Of a DNA stretch of 12,689 bases, positions 5,504 to 12,689 are shown piece by piece (the first letter of the stretch is position 1; each line of letters starts with the position of its first letter). A program made the translations under genes and the position numbers. The stretch is taken from contig JBBDIO010000253.1 of NCBI GenBank assembly GCA_040880365.1, positions 1 to 12,689 of the forward strand. The letters are read 5' to 3'. The stretch comes from JBBDIO01 sp040880365 (GTDB lineage Bacteria; Chloroflexota; Anaerolineae; Caldilineales; Caldilineaceae). Below the pieces are notes generated by a model that made no database searches, was not told the origin of the DNA, and worked only from the letters and a program-made list of their open reading frames with translations.

Positions 5504-7573
5504 ATGTCGATCCTAACGCAGACACCGCCACGCGGCGTCGCACCCCAAAATCAAATACCCAATCTCGACACTGGGCCAGTAGACATGCCCTCTGTCGAGG
5601 AGATGCACTACGTTGTGGGCGGTAGCCGTATGCAGGGCGTATGGCGCCTGACGCGCGGCTTCCGGCTGCCCTATACCGGCGCCATTCTGGGCCTGGGCGT
5701 TGCCACCACATCCCGAACCGGCTCGCTCCTGCTCATCCGCTACTTCGTAGATACATTTCTCGCCGGGCAAGGGGCCTATGCCCTGTGGATGATCGTGAGC
5801 GGCTTCCTGCTGCTTTCCATCGTACAGGGAGCATTCACCTTTGTCAGCGGCAGCCTGGCCGCGCACACCGCCGAAAGCATTACGCGTCGCCTGCGCAACT
5901 TCATGCTGGATCAGATCCAGCGCCTGCCCTTTGGCTATCACGATAGTGTGCAGACCGGCGAAATGGTGCAGCGCGTCACATCCGATGTGGATGCCATGCG
6001 TAAATTCTTCGCATCGCAGGCCATCGAAAGCAGCCGCATCGTCTTCCTGTTTCTGGTGAACTTTCTCGCCATCTACTGGCTCAGCCCGCGGCTGGCGTGG
6101 GTTTCGGTGATCATCATTCCGGTGATCATCATCGTATCCGTCTACTTCTTCCACCTGGTATCGCAGGCCTACGAACACTACCAGGAACAAGAGGCAGTGC
6201 TCACCACCACGTTGCAGGAAAACCTGTCGGGTGTGCGCGTGGTCAAGGCGTTTGCCCGCCAGAGCTATGAAGAAGGCAAGTTCGAAACGGTGAACACCGA
6301 AAAGTATCGCCTGGGCAAGCGGCTACTGCTCATGCACACACTCTACTGGCCCATTTCGGATGTGCTGTGTGGCATCCAGATGCTGGCGGGTTTTGGTGTG
6401 GGCGCGTTCATGGCCCTGGAAGGCACCATCACGGTCGGTACCTATCTGGCCTATTCGGGGATGCTGCTGCTCATCATCTGGCCGATCCGCAATCTGGGGC
6501 GGTTGGTCGTAGATATGTCGCGCGGCTTGGTTTCGTTCGAGCGCGTGGCAAAAATCATTCGCCAAACCCGCGAACCCATGACCGAGCGCGGCTTTGTGCC
6601 ACCGGAACGGCTGCGCGGCGAGGTGGTCTTCGAAGATGTGAGCTTCGCCTATCGCACCGAGTCTGTGGCGTCTGTGGCGTCTGTGGCAGAAGCCGCCGCG
6701 ACGCCGCCAATCAGTGCGGAACCGGCCGCGCCAGTCGGCGCGGCAAAGGCAAATGTGAACGGCAAAGCCAACGGCACCGGCCCCAGCAACGGCGACGGTG
6801 CTGCCGAGGGTGCTGCCGAGGCCAGTGCGACGCCCGCAGCCAAAGCAGGTGAAACCGTGGCGCTCGCCGATATCAGCTTCCGCGCCGAACCGGGTCAGCG
6901 CATCGCGCTGCTGGGGGCCGCCGGCGCAGGCAAGACCACGCTGGTCAACCTGCTGCCCCGCTTCTATGACTATACCGGCGGGCGCATCTTGCTGGATGGC
7001 AAGGAACTGACCGCCTACTCGCGCAGCTATCTGCGTTCGCAAATCGGCATTGTCGAGCAGGAACCGTTCCTGTTTTCGCGCAGCGTGCGCGACAACATCA
7101 GCTTCAGCGTCGGACGCGAGGTCGGCCAGGCCGAGATCGAAGCCGCCGCCAAAGCCGCCGCCATCCACGATGTGATCATGACCAAGCTGCCGCATGGGTA
7201 TGACACACTGGTGGGCGAACGCGGCACCACCCTTTCCGGTGGGCAGAAGCAACGCATGGCGATTGCCCGCACCTTGCTCAAGGATCCCCGGATCCTGATT
7301 CTCGATGATTCGACCTCTGCCGTGGATACCGAAACCGAAATCGCCATCCGCGAAGCGCTGGAACGGCTCATGCAGAATCGCACGACCTTTATCATTGCCC
7401 ATCGCATTCAGACGGTGATGGATGCCGACCTGATTCTGGTGCTCAAACGCGGCCGAATCGTACAGGCCGGTGACCATACCGATCTGTTGCAACAAGAGGG
7501 CATGTATCGACGCATCTTTGCGGCCCAAACCCGCATCGAAGAAGAACTACAAAAGGAGTTGACTCGTGTCTGA
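5504..7573 (+). CDS. Heterodimeric ABC exporter subunit, degenerate-site half (BmrC/TM287-like)
   Basis: A 689-residue half-transporter from ATG 5504, with AAGGGG seven bases upstream. A cytoplasmic lead of about 50 residues precedes six predicted membrane helices (about 55-350), then the ATPase domain: Walker A GAAGAGKTT (471-479), Q-loop Gln519, signature LSGGQ (577-581), Walker B ILILDDS (597-603) and switch His633. The catalytic Glu after Walker B is Asp602, typical of the degenerate site in TM287/288-type heterodimers. Such pairs usually export drugs, lipids or peptides across the cytoplasmic membrane; no peptidase domain is present. Odd feature: residues 386-448 are a low-complexity Ala/Gly/Ser/Asn insert directly after the A-loop Tyr383, where related proteins have a few residues. 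The gene overlaps the next by 8 bp and lies behind two terminators, so expression probably depends on read-through. Confidence 0.93.
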   Translation: MSILTQTPPRGVAPQNQIPNLDTGPVDMPSVEEMHYVVGGSRMQGVWRLTRGFRLPYTGAILGLGVATTSRTGSLLLIRYFVDTFLAGQGAYALWMIVSGFLLLSIVQGAFTFVSGSLAAHTAESITRRLRNFMLDQIQRLPFGYHDSVQTGEMVQRVTSDVDAMRKFFASQAIESSRIVFLFLVNFLAIYWLSPRLAWVSVIIIPVIIIVSVYFFHLVSQAYEHYQEQEAVLTTTLQENLSGVRVVKAFARQSYEEGKFETVNTEKYRLGKRLLLMHTLYWPISDVLCGIQMLAGFGVGAFMALEGTITVGTYLAYSGMLLLIIWPIRNLGRLVVDMSRGLVSFERVAKIIRQTREPMTERGFVPPERLRGEVVFEDVSFAYRTESVASVASVAEAAATPPISAEPAAPVGAAKANVNGKANGTGPSNGDGAAEGAAEASATPAAKAGETVALADISFRAEPGQRIALLGAAGAGKTTLVNLLPRFYDYTGGRILLDGKELTAYSRSYLRSQIGIVEQEPFLFSRSVRDNISFSVGREVGQAEIEAAAKAAAIHDVIMTKLPHGYDTLVGERGTTLSGGQKQRMAIARTLLKDPRILILDDSTSAVDTETEIAIREALERLMQNRTTFIIAHRIQTVMDADLILVLKRGRIVQAGDHTDLLQQEGMYRRIFAAQTRIEEELQKELTRV
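6662..6688 (+). repeat. Three 9-bp tandem repeats inside the ABC gene insert
   Basis: TCTGTGGCG, TCTGTGGCG and TCTGTGGCA encode SVA-SVA-SVA at the start of the low-complexity insert. A second duplication, GGTGCTGCCGAG, occurs twice in tandem at 6797-6820. Both periods are multiples of three, consistent with in-frame slippage having built the insert. Confidence 0.9.
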
Positions 7574-9491
7574 ACAATACGAGTTCGAAGAAGAAGAATT
7601 CACAACTCAATTCAACGGCGCGACGATTCGCCGCATTCTGGAGCAGACTCGACCCCACTGGAAGCTGCTGGTGGGGTTCCTTGCCATGATTGCGGTCGCC
7701 GCGTTTCTCGATAGCTACTTTACCTATCTGAGCAAGCTCATCATCGACGACGGCATTGTCGCCGGTGATCGAGATGCACTCTGGCGGACGCTGACAATCT
7801 ATGCTTCACTGATTGTCTTCCAGGCCATCGCCGTCTTTGGCTTCATCTATCTCACCGGCATTCTGGGCGAACGCATCCGTTACGACTTACGCAAAAAGCT
7901 CTTTGCGCACCTCCAGCGGCTGTCGCTATCCTATTACAACAACACGCCGGTGGGCTGGATCATGTCGCGCGTCACGTCCGATACCGAACGCGTCGCCGAG
8001 CTGGTCACCTGGGGGATTCTGGATGTGACCTGGGGTGTGCTGAACATCGGGATATCGATCTACTTTATGACGCTCATCGATGCCCGCCTGGCGCTGATTG
8101 TCAGTGTGATCATACCGGTGATCGTGTTCATCGCCTTCCAGTTCAAACGACGGCTAATCGTAGAATATCGCACGGTGCGCAAGATCAATTCCAAGCTCAC
8201 CGGGCACTATGCCGAAACCATCATGGGCGTGCGCGTGGTGAAAGCCCTGAGCCGCGAACAGGCCAATCTGGGTGAATTCGACCGGCTATCGGGCGATATG
8301 TATCGCGCAGGCTATCGCGCGGCGTGGCTATCGGCGCTCTTTCTGCCCACCGTCCAGGTCGTCAGCGCGCTGGGCGTCGGCACCATCATCTGGTATGGCG
8401 GCTGGCAGGCACAATCGAACAACGTGCTGGGCACCGGCTTGACCGTGGGTGGGCTGCAAGCCTTTATCACCTATATCACCTTCATGCTCTTTCCCATCCA
8501 GGAAATGGCGCGTGTCTATGCCGAAATGCAACAGGCAGTCGCGTCGGGCGAACGCATTTTCTCGCTGCTGGATGCCGAACCCGAAATCGTGGATCGCCCC
8601 CAGGCCGTGGACCCCGGCACCCTGCGCGGCGCCATCGAATTCGACAATGTGGACTTCTACTATGAGGCCGAAAGCCCCGTGTTGCGCGGCTTTAATCTCA
8701 CAGTAAACGAAGGCGAAACCATCGCATTGGTGGGTCCCACAGGCGGCGGCAAATCGACCATTGTCAACCTGGTCTGTCGCTTCTTCGAACCCAAGCAGGG
8801 CACCATCCGCATTGGGGGCATCGACTACACCAGCATGACCCAACACGCGATTCAATCGCGGATTGGCGTTGTGTTGCAAACGCCGCACCTGTTTTCGGGC
8901 ACCATCCGCGAAAACCTGCGCTATGGGCGACTGGATGCCGACGACGCCGCCATCGAAGAAGCCGCCCGCACCGTAGGCGCGCATGAGTTCATCCAGGAAT
9001 TGCCTCACGGCTATGACGAGCAGGTAGGCGAAGGCGGCAGTCTCTTGTCGGTGGGCCAGAAACAATTGATCAGTCTGGCGCGTGCCGTGCTCGCCCGCCC
9101 CGATGTCTTTATCATGGACGAAGCAACCAGTTCGGTGGATACCCTCACCGAAGCGTTGATTCAACAGGGCATGGATGTGCTCATGCAGGGCCGCACCAGC
9201 TTTGTCATTGCACACCGGCTCTCGACTATCCGCAATGCCGACCGAATTCTGGTCATCGAAAACGGCGAGATTGCCGAGATGGGCACCCACAATCAACTGC
9301 TGCACCAGGGTGGACACTATTACCGGCTCTATACGCGCCAGTTCCGCCAGGAATTGGAACAGCAGCTAGATCCATATGCCGACGTCACTGCCGAATCCCC
9401 ACCTCAAGGGGCCGGCACCGGAAATGGCGACACCCCTGCCCGCGCGGCAGACGGCGATTCCGAAAGCGCCCCCGCGCTGACGGCGGTGTAA
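7566..9491 (+). CDS. Heterodimeric ABC exporter subunit, catalytic half (BmrD/TM288-like)
   Basis: A 641-residue half-transporter. The start is GTG 7566, overlapping the previous gene by 8 bp, with AAAGGAG (7551-7557) at good spacing, so translation is probably coupled. Six membrane helices (about 30-320) precede the ATPase domain: Walker A GPTGGGKS (390-397), Q-loop Gln438, signature LSVGQ (494-498), Walker B IMDE with catalytic Glu519, and switch His550. The signature deviates from LSGGQ while the Glu is intact, the mirror image of its partner. LSVGQ faces the partner's Asp602 in the degenerate site, and Glu519 faces the partner's LSGGQ in the consensus site, so the two genes make one asymmetric heterodimer. 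The C-terminal 40 residues are a low-complexity Gly/Ala/Asp tail. The substrate cannot be told from sequence. Confidence 0.94.
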   Translation: MSEQYEFEEEEFTTQFNGATIRRILEQTRPHWKLLVGFLAMIAVAAFLDSYFTYLSKLIIDDGIVAGDRDALWRTLTIYASLIVFQAIAVFGFIYLTGILGERIRYDLRKKLFAHLQRLSLSYYNNTPVGWIMSRVTSDTERVAELVTWGILDVTWGVLNIGISIYFMTLIDARLALIVSVIIPVIVFIAFQFKRRLIVEYRTVRKINSKLTGHYAETIMGVRVVKALSREQANLGEFDRLSGDMYRAGYRAAWLSALFLPTVQVVSALGVGTIIWYGGWQAQSNNVLGTGLTVGGLQAFITYITFMLFPIQEMARVYAEMQQAVASGERIFSLLDAEPEIVDRPQAVDPGTLRGAIEFDNVDFYYEAESPVLRGFNLTVNEGETIALVGPTGGGKSTIVNLVCRFFEPKQGTIRIGGIDYTSMTQHAIQSRIGVVLQTPHLFSGTIRENLRYGRLDADDAAIEEAARTVGAHEFIQELPHGYDEQVGEGGSLLSVGQKQLISLARAVLARPDVFIMDEATSSVDTLTEALIQQGMDVLMQGRTSFVIAHRLSTIRNADRILVIENGEIAEMGTHNQLLHQGGHYYRLYTRQFRQELEQQLDPYADVTAESPPQGAGTGNGDTPARAADGDSESAPALTAV

Positions 9492-9496
9492 TCACC

Positions 9497-9544
9497 TGTG
9501 TAGAGATAGCGATTTGGCACGTGTCGAATCGTTATCTCTACACA
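9497..9544. repeat. Long inverted repeat, 18-bp stem, after the ABC operon
   Basis: TGTGTAGAGATAGCGATT (9497-9514) pairs with 9527-9544 throughout, with a single G-U wobble and a 12-nt loop containing CACGTG. No T-tract follows on either strand, so it is not a standard intrinsic terminator. It could be an RNA-stabilising or Rho-associated hairpin, a REP-like or miniature element, or an operator. Confidence 0.85.
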
Positions 9545-9604
9545 ACCCCACACACAATCTTCTGCGTACAGCAATTCAACATTCACTATTTATAGCCAAA
9601 ATGC

Positions 9605-9633
9605 TTGACATTATCAGCAATCAATGCTAATAT
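9605..9633 (+). promoter_or_regulatory. Sigma70-type promoter for the M23/GH fusion gene
   Basis: TTGACA (9605-9610), a 17-bp spacer and TAATAT (9628-9633) as -10, in locally AT-rich DNA. The predicted start near 9640 leaves a 5' UTR of about 165 nt, indicating that the downstream gene is transcribed separately from the ABC genes. Confidence 0.6.
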
Positions 9634-9714
9634 TATGTCGAGTCATCACACTACGTCCTCCAATTGCACTCCTCTCGGCAGAAACGAGCGACCCACCGCC
9701 CTCCAAACTCGGCC

Positions 9715-9729
9715 CATCGACAGTCGATG
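9715..9729. promoter_or_regulatory. 15-bp palindrome CATCGAC-a-GTCGATG
   Basis: A perfect 7-1-7 inverted repeat about 75 nt after the inferred transcription start. The one-base centre suits a protein-binding site better than an RNA hairpin. No regulator can be named. Confidence 0.35.
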
Positions 9730-9744
9730 TGCGCCACCAATTTG

Positions 9745-9784
9745 GCTGTGACGAGTTCAGCTGTGACGAAACCAGCTGTGACGA
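9745..9784 (+). repeat. Three direct repeats of GCTGTGACGA at 15-bp spacing
   Basis: Exact copies at 9745-9754, 9760-9769 and 9775-9784, separated by varying five-base spacers, ending 22 bp before the start codon of the M23/GH gene. The conserved cores with variable spacers suggest either a multi-copy binding site or a decaying 15-bp minisatellite. Confidence 0.85.
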
Positions 9785-9789
9785 CTAGG

Positions 9790-9805
9790 GAAAGGATTTC
9801 CTTTC
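9790..9805 (+). promoter_or_regulatory. Hairpin covering the Shine-Dalgarno of the M23/GH gene
   Basis: GAAAGG (9790-9795) is complementary to CCTTTC (9800-9805) around the tetraloop ATTT. The 5' arm contains the Shine-Dalgarno (AAAGGA), and the hairpin ends one base before ATG 9807. It could reduce translation initiation unless opened; the stem is short. Confidence 0.4.
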
Positions 9806-9806
9806 T

Positions 9807-12206
9807 ATGCTCAAGAATCTGCCTCTGCGCGCTCCCCATACGCTGGTCCGTAGGTTTGGCAGCGACGCCGAAGCTTTTACCCGCACCCAATTCCAGAACC
9901 AACCGCTACACGGTCACACGGGTCTGGACTTCAGCGCGCCCCCCGGCACGCCAGTCTACGCCGTTGCAGGCGGACTGGTACTGCGCGCCGGCAACGATAC
10001 CGATGGCGTCGCCGACGGCCCGACAGATGAGTCCAGCGGCGGGTTCGGGGGCGGATTCGGTGGCTATGTCGTTCTCCATCATCCCTGGGGGCAAACGCTC
10101 TACGCCCGACTCCAGGACATTTTGGTACGTCAGGGCGATCAGGTCGCCGCCGGGACATTTTTGGGACAGATTGCGCCTATGCCCCCCGCCGCTAATTCTG
10201 CCGCCGGCAACGAGACCGGCGACGAAACTGGCGATGAAGCCCAACCCCATCTCCCGGCCCATCTGCACTTTGGCCTGCGCGTCACGCCCTATAGCCTGCG
10301 CGACGGCTGGGCAGGTTTTGTCGATCCGGCACCCTATCTCGCGCGCCTCACCACCCCCCAGGGGCCCATTATCGGCCCGCACATCATCGCCACCATTCGG
10401 CCCCACCTGCCCACCCTGGCTCGTTGGCAACCGCGCCTGATTCTCGTATTGGATCCCAATCCGGCAGAGGTAGCCGAACTGCGCGCCGTGTGTCCCAATT
10501 CGACCCTCGTTGCCCGCCTCTATGTGCCCGAAGCCGAGCTGGAAGCGCGCATTCGCAGCGATCCCCAATCCGCGGCCCAGTGGGCGCACGAAAAGGTGCT
10601 GGCGCATTGGTCGCCCCACGTCGATTATTGGCAGATTCCCAACGAATTGTTGCAGAACGCAAGCGGCCTGCCCGTGCTCAACCAATTTGAACTGGCGCGC
10701 ATGGCCCTGGCCGACGCCCACGGCTACAAATGCGCCATTCTGGCATTCAGCGTAGGCAACCCCGATTTGCCAACCGTCGACCGCATGGCCCACTGGCGTC
10801 TGGTCTACCCCGCGCTGGACTATGCCGAGCAAAATCATCACCTTGTGGCAATTCACCAATATGGGATGCCCACCCTGTGGGGACCCGACAACGCCTATGA
10901 CTGGTACATCCACCGCCTGGAACATCAGATCTTGCGCCGTCTGCCCTTCAAACAACTCCGGTTTGCCGTCACCGAATTTGGCATCGACGGCCTGATTCGC
11001 GGCAGCGGGCCTGCGGGCTGGAAAGCCTTTAGCGGCCCCGAACAATATGTCGCCCAACTCCAGAAAGCGGCCCGCTATCTCGAACGCTACTCGCCGCGCA
11101 TCGTCGGCTACGCCATCTTCACACTAGGCCACTATCCCCCCTGGAGCACCTACGACATTGCCGGACCCGTCGCCGACGCGCTGGCCGGCACGCTGGAACG
11201 GGGTACATGGCTGGATATGAACCTGGACATCACCGACATTGCCGCGCGCGAAAGCGATAGCACCACCAGTCCGGGGCCAGAATTTCTACCCGGCACGCCC
11301 GATCCCGAAGATGGCGAAGACGATAGAGACGACGAAACCGGCGACGAAGACCCGGATACCGCAGACCCGGATGACGATGCAGGTGATCCCGACGCCGGTG
11401 ATGGCAGCGGCGAAATCGACGTCCCTCCTACCGAAGAAGATGACAACGAAGACGAGAGCGACCCCGATACCGAAGACCCCGACGCCGAAAATCCCGTGCC
11501 ACCCGGCAAGCCTGCGATCGAACTGGAACGTCGCCTCAGCCCGTGGGTCGCCCACTACAATATCGGCTTCACGCCCGCATTCCAGCCGGTCGCCGCGGCG
11601 GCAAATACGGACCCCGATGCGCTGGTCTATCTGGTCAAAGACATCTTCACCACGCGCAACGGCGCGTGGGAACCCGATGATCAGCCCGGATCCGTGCCCG
11701 CCTGGGCGCGCGCTGCCTATCTGCGACCCCTGGGCGCACCCGACTATTTCGACGACGCCGGGGCCGATCATCACCTGTTTGCCGCAGTGATCGGGCTGGA
11801 TGGTCAGTTCCTGCGCGAGCTGCCCATTGCATTCTGGTCCGACGGTCTGCATCAGGCGCAAAACACCGACTACACCGGCTATGTCTATCGCACGACCAAA
11901 GAAAAATCGGGCTGGGCCAATATCGTCATTGGTCCCAGCAGCAGCTTTGTTCCCGAACGCGGCGAAGCCGGGCCTTGGTGTTGGGCGCCCACGGGCCAGG
12001 CCGAGATCGCGACGGGCGGTGGACTGCCCGCCAAACACCACATTTCTACCTTTGTCGTCTGGCAGGCCGTACGCCGGCGCGACCTGTTCCCGCCCGACGA
12101 CACCACCGACGAAGACCCGGATGCAGGCGACGGTGATACGAGCGACGGTGATACGGGGGACCGGGATTATTCAATTCACTTTCCGGTGATTATTCGGGCG
12201 CGGTGA
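9807..12206 (+). CDS. M23-like (LytM) domain fused to a clan GH-A-like glycosidase barrel, acidic linker and C-terminal domain
   Basis: A 799-residue protein from ATG 9807; an in-frame TAG at 9786-9788 fixes the start, so the lack of a signal peptide is real. Residues 30-180 are an M23 fold with zinc ligands H37xxxD41 and H152-L-H154, but the usual YxHL reads YARL (Arg101), removing a catalytic histidine. Two low-complexity inserts (NDTDGVADGPTDESSGG and AAGNETGDETGDE) interrupt it. Residues about 190-465 resemble a GH-A TIM barrel: PNE with Glu280 as acid/base, VTEFG with Glu390 as nucleophile, and GYAIFTLG at the last strand. Residues 484-569 are an Asp/Glu-rich linker. Residues 570-765 are a domain I cannot name (motifs DHHLFAAVIGLDG and SGWANIVIG). 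After a second acidic stretch the protein ends IHFPVIIRAR. It probably binds or cuts cell-wall glycan; the location is unclear. It has its own promoter. Confidence 0.85.
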   Translation: MLKNLPLRAPHTLVRRFGSDAEAFTRTQFQNQPLHGHTGLDFSAPPGTPVYAVAGGLVLRAGNDTDGVADGPTDESSGGFGGGFGGYVVLHHPWGQTLYARLQDILVRQGDQVAAGTFLGQIAPMPPAANSAAGNETGDETGDEAQPHLPAHLHFGLRVTPYSLRDGWAGFVDPAPYLARLTTPQGPIIGPHIIATIRPHLPTLARWQPRLILVLDPNPAEVAELRAVCPNSTLVARLYVPEAELEARIRSDPQSAAQWAHEKVLAHWSPHVDYWQIPNELLQNASGLPVLNQFELARMALADAHGYKCAILAFSVGNPDLPTVDRMAHWRLVYPALDYAEQNHHLVAIHQYGMPTLWGPDNAYDWYIHRLEHQILRRLPFKQLRFAVTEFGIDGLIRGSGPAGWKAFSGPEQYVAQLQKAARYLERYSPRIVGYAIFTLGHYPPWSTYDIAGPVADALAGTLERGTWLDMNLDITDIAARESDSTTSPGPEFLPGTPDPEDGEDDRDDETGDEDPDTADPDDDAGDPDAGDGSGEIDVPPTEEDDNEDESDPDTEDPDAENPVPPGKPAIELERRLSPWVAHYNIGFTPAFQPVAAAANTDPDALVYLVKDIFTTRNGAWEPDDQPGSVPAWARAAYLRPLGAPDYFDDAGADHHLFAAVIGLDGQFLRELPIAFWSDGLHQAQNTDYTGYVYRTTKEKSGWANIVIGPSSSFVPERGEAGPWCWAPTGQAEIATGGGLPAKHHISTFVVWQAVRRRDLFPPDDTTDEDPDAGDGDTSDGDTGDRDYSIHFPVIIRAR

Positions 12207-12278
12207 GCACCACGTAGCAGGCAAGGCGGCTATCGACCAGAGGCTACACAAACGCCACACGCGGGGTGGTGTCCCACA

Positions 12279-12689
12279 TCAGGGCGCGGCCCCGTCTGCG
12301 TTTTCGATGAGGTCGATTAACACAGGATTTACCCGCTCAATCTGCGCGTTTTCCGCGTCCGGCTCAATCAAATCATGGCGCAACCCCCAAGCCTGGGGCA
12401 ACACATGCAGATTCACCGTAGGGTCGTGCCGCTGCCAGTGATTCGCCAGCCGGTGAATTGGATCCAAATCCAGCAGGCGATCCATCGGGTTCAGCACAAC
12501 CGTCACCGATTGTGCTTGCGGGCCAGCCCGGCGCGCCAGGTCATCCAGCAGAATCCCCATGCGCATCATCTCGGCTGCGCCCCGCGTATTCCAACCTGCA
12601 TAGGCATGATAAACGCCCTCCGCTTCTTTGCGCACCGGATCCCACCACTCAAACCGGGGCCGGGCATAGCGTGCAAGGCCCGCGGCAGG
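12279..12689 (-). CDS. Alpha/beta hydrolase, C-terminal 136 residues (partial)
   Basis: The frame is open from the right edge of the window to the stop at 12279-12281, so the N-terminal part, including any nucleophile elbow, is outside. An internal GTG at 12635 is not the start, because in-frame coding sequence (FEWWDP) continues upstream. Visible features match the end of an alpha/beta hydrolase: a strand followed by the acid (SVTVVLNPMDRLLD, Asp70 or Asp74 of the fragment) and the late catalytic histidine (WGLRHDLIEP, His105), then a closing helix (VNPVLIDLI). It is probably an esterase- or lipase-like enzyme of unknown substrate. It converges on the M23/GH gene with a 72-bp gap in which I see no clear terminator. 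Confidence 0.8.
   Translation of the reverse strand, partial: PAAGLARYARPRFEWWDPVRKEAEGVYHAYAGWNTRGAAEMMRMGILLDDLARRAGPQAQSVTVVLNPMDRLLDLDPIHRLANHWQRHDPTVNLHVLPQAWGLRHDLIEPDAENAQIERVNPVLIDLIENADGAAP

Noticed and set aside
6323..7528. Long minus-strand ORF opposite the first ABC gene, and similar ones at 8328-9317 and 9906-11057
   Set aside because: These mirror the codon structure of clearly recognised plus-strand genes at high GC; their translations show no family motif and no ribosome-binding site.
9745..9784. Plasmid- or phage-type iterons marking a replication origin
   Set aside because: Only three copies are present, and there is no Rep gene or DnaA box cluster; the location directly before a start codon fits regulation or slippage better.
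9664..10440. Plus-strand ORF overlapping the leader and start of the M23/GH gene
   Set aside because: It is in a different frame from the recognised gene, its composition is Thr/Ala/Pro-rich shadow, and it runs through the direct repeats.

Overview
The window looks like a GC-rich bacterial chromosome segment from a draft assembly; a run of exactly 100 N sits inside a tandem repeat. The gene set suggests Chloroflexota (Anaerolineae/Caldilineae-like): a DUF4157 (eCIS-core) protein, a heterodimeric ABC exporter, an M23 peptidase fused to a clan GH-A-like barrel with a long Asp/Glu linker, a ROK kinase and a divergent YchF. That taxonomic guess is an inference from gene style, not from a marker gene.

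Layout. 1-1705 (minus strand): a ROK sugar kinase followed 23 bp later by a YchF-like NTPase cut off by the window edge. 1706-2275: a gene-free region with several inverted repeats and a 15-bp minisatellite containing the assembly gap. 2276-4771 (plus): a DUF4157 protein whose lower-GC C-terminal half carries a PI3/4K/Fam20/HipA-type kinase-like signature; it is probably a toxin or effector. Just after it (about 4787-4861, minus) is a decayed fragment homologous to the ROK kinase. 4862-5503: a gene-poor leader holding a promoter candidate, a 30-codon ORF with a strong ribosome binding site, a hairpin over its stop codon and two strong intrinsic terminators. 5504-9491: two overlapping ABC exporter genes forming a TM287/288- or BmrCD-type heterodimer. 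9492-9806: an 18-bp-stem hairpin, a good sigma70-type promoter, a palindrome, three 15-bp-spaced direct repeats and a hairpin over the Shine-Dalgarno. 9807-12206: the M23/GH-like fusion. 12279-12689 (minus): the C-terminal part of an alpha/beta hydrolase.

The most interesting unit is 4900-9491. A translated mini-ORF is followed by a terminator whose 5' arm can pair with the end of the mini-ORF, and then by a heterodimeric exporter with no obvious promoter of its own. That is the architecture of ribosome-mediated attenuation known for Bacillus subtilis bmrB-bmrCD. The second point of interest is the fusion of an eCIS-core domain to a kinase-like domain, with a base-composition break at the junction. 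Short tandem repeats whose period is a multiple of three recur across the window, in intergenic DNA, a 5' UTR and coding low-complexity inserts.
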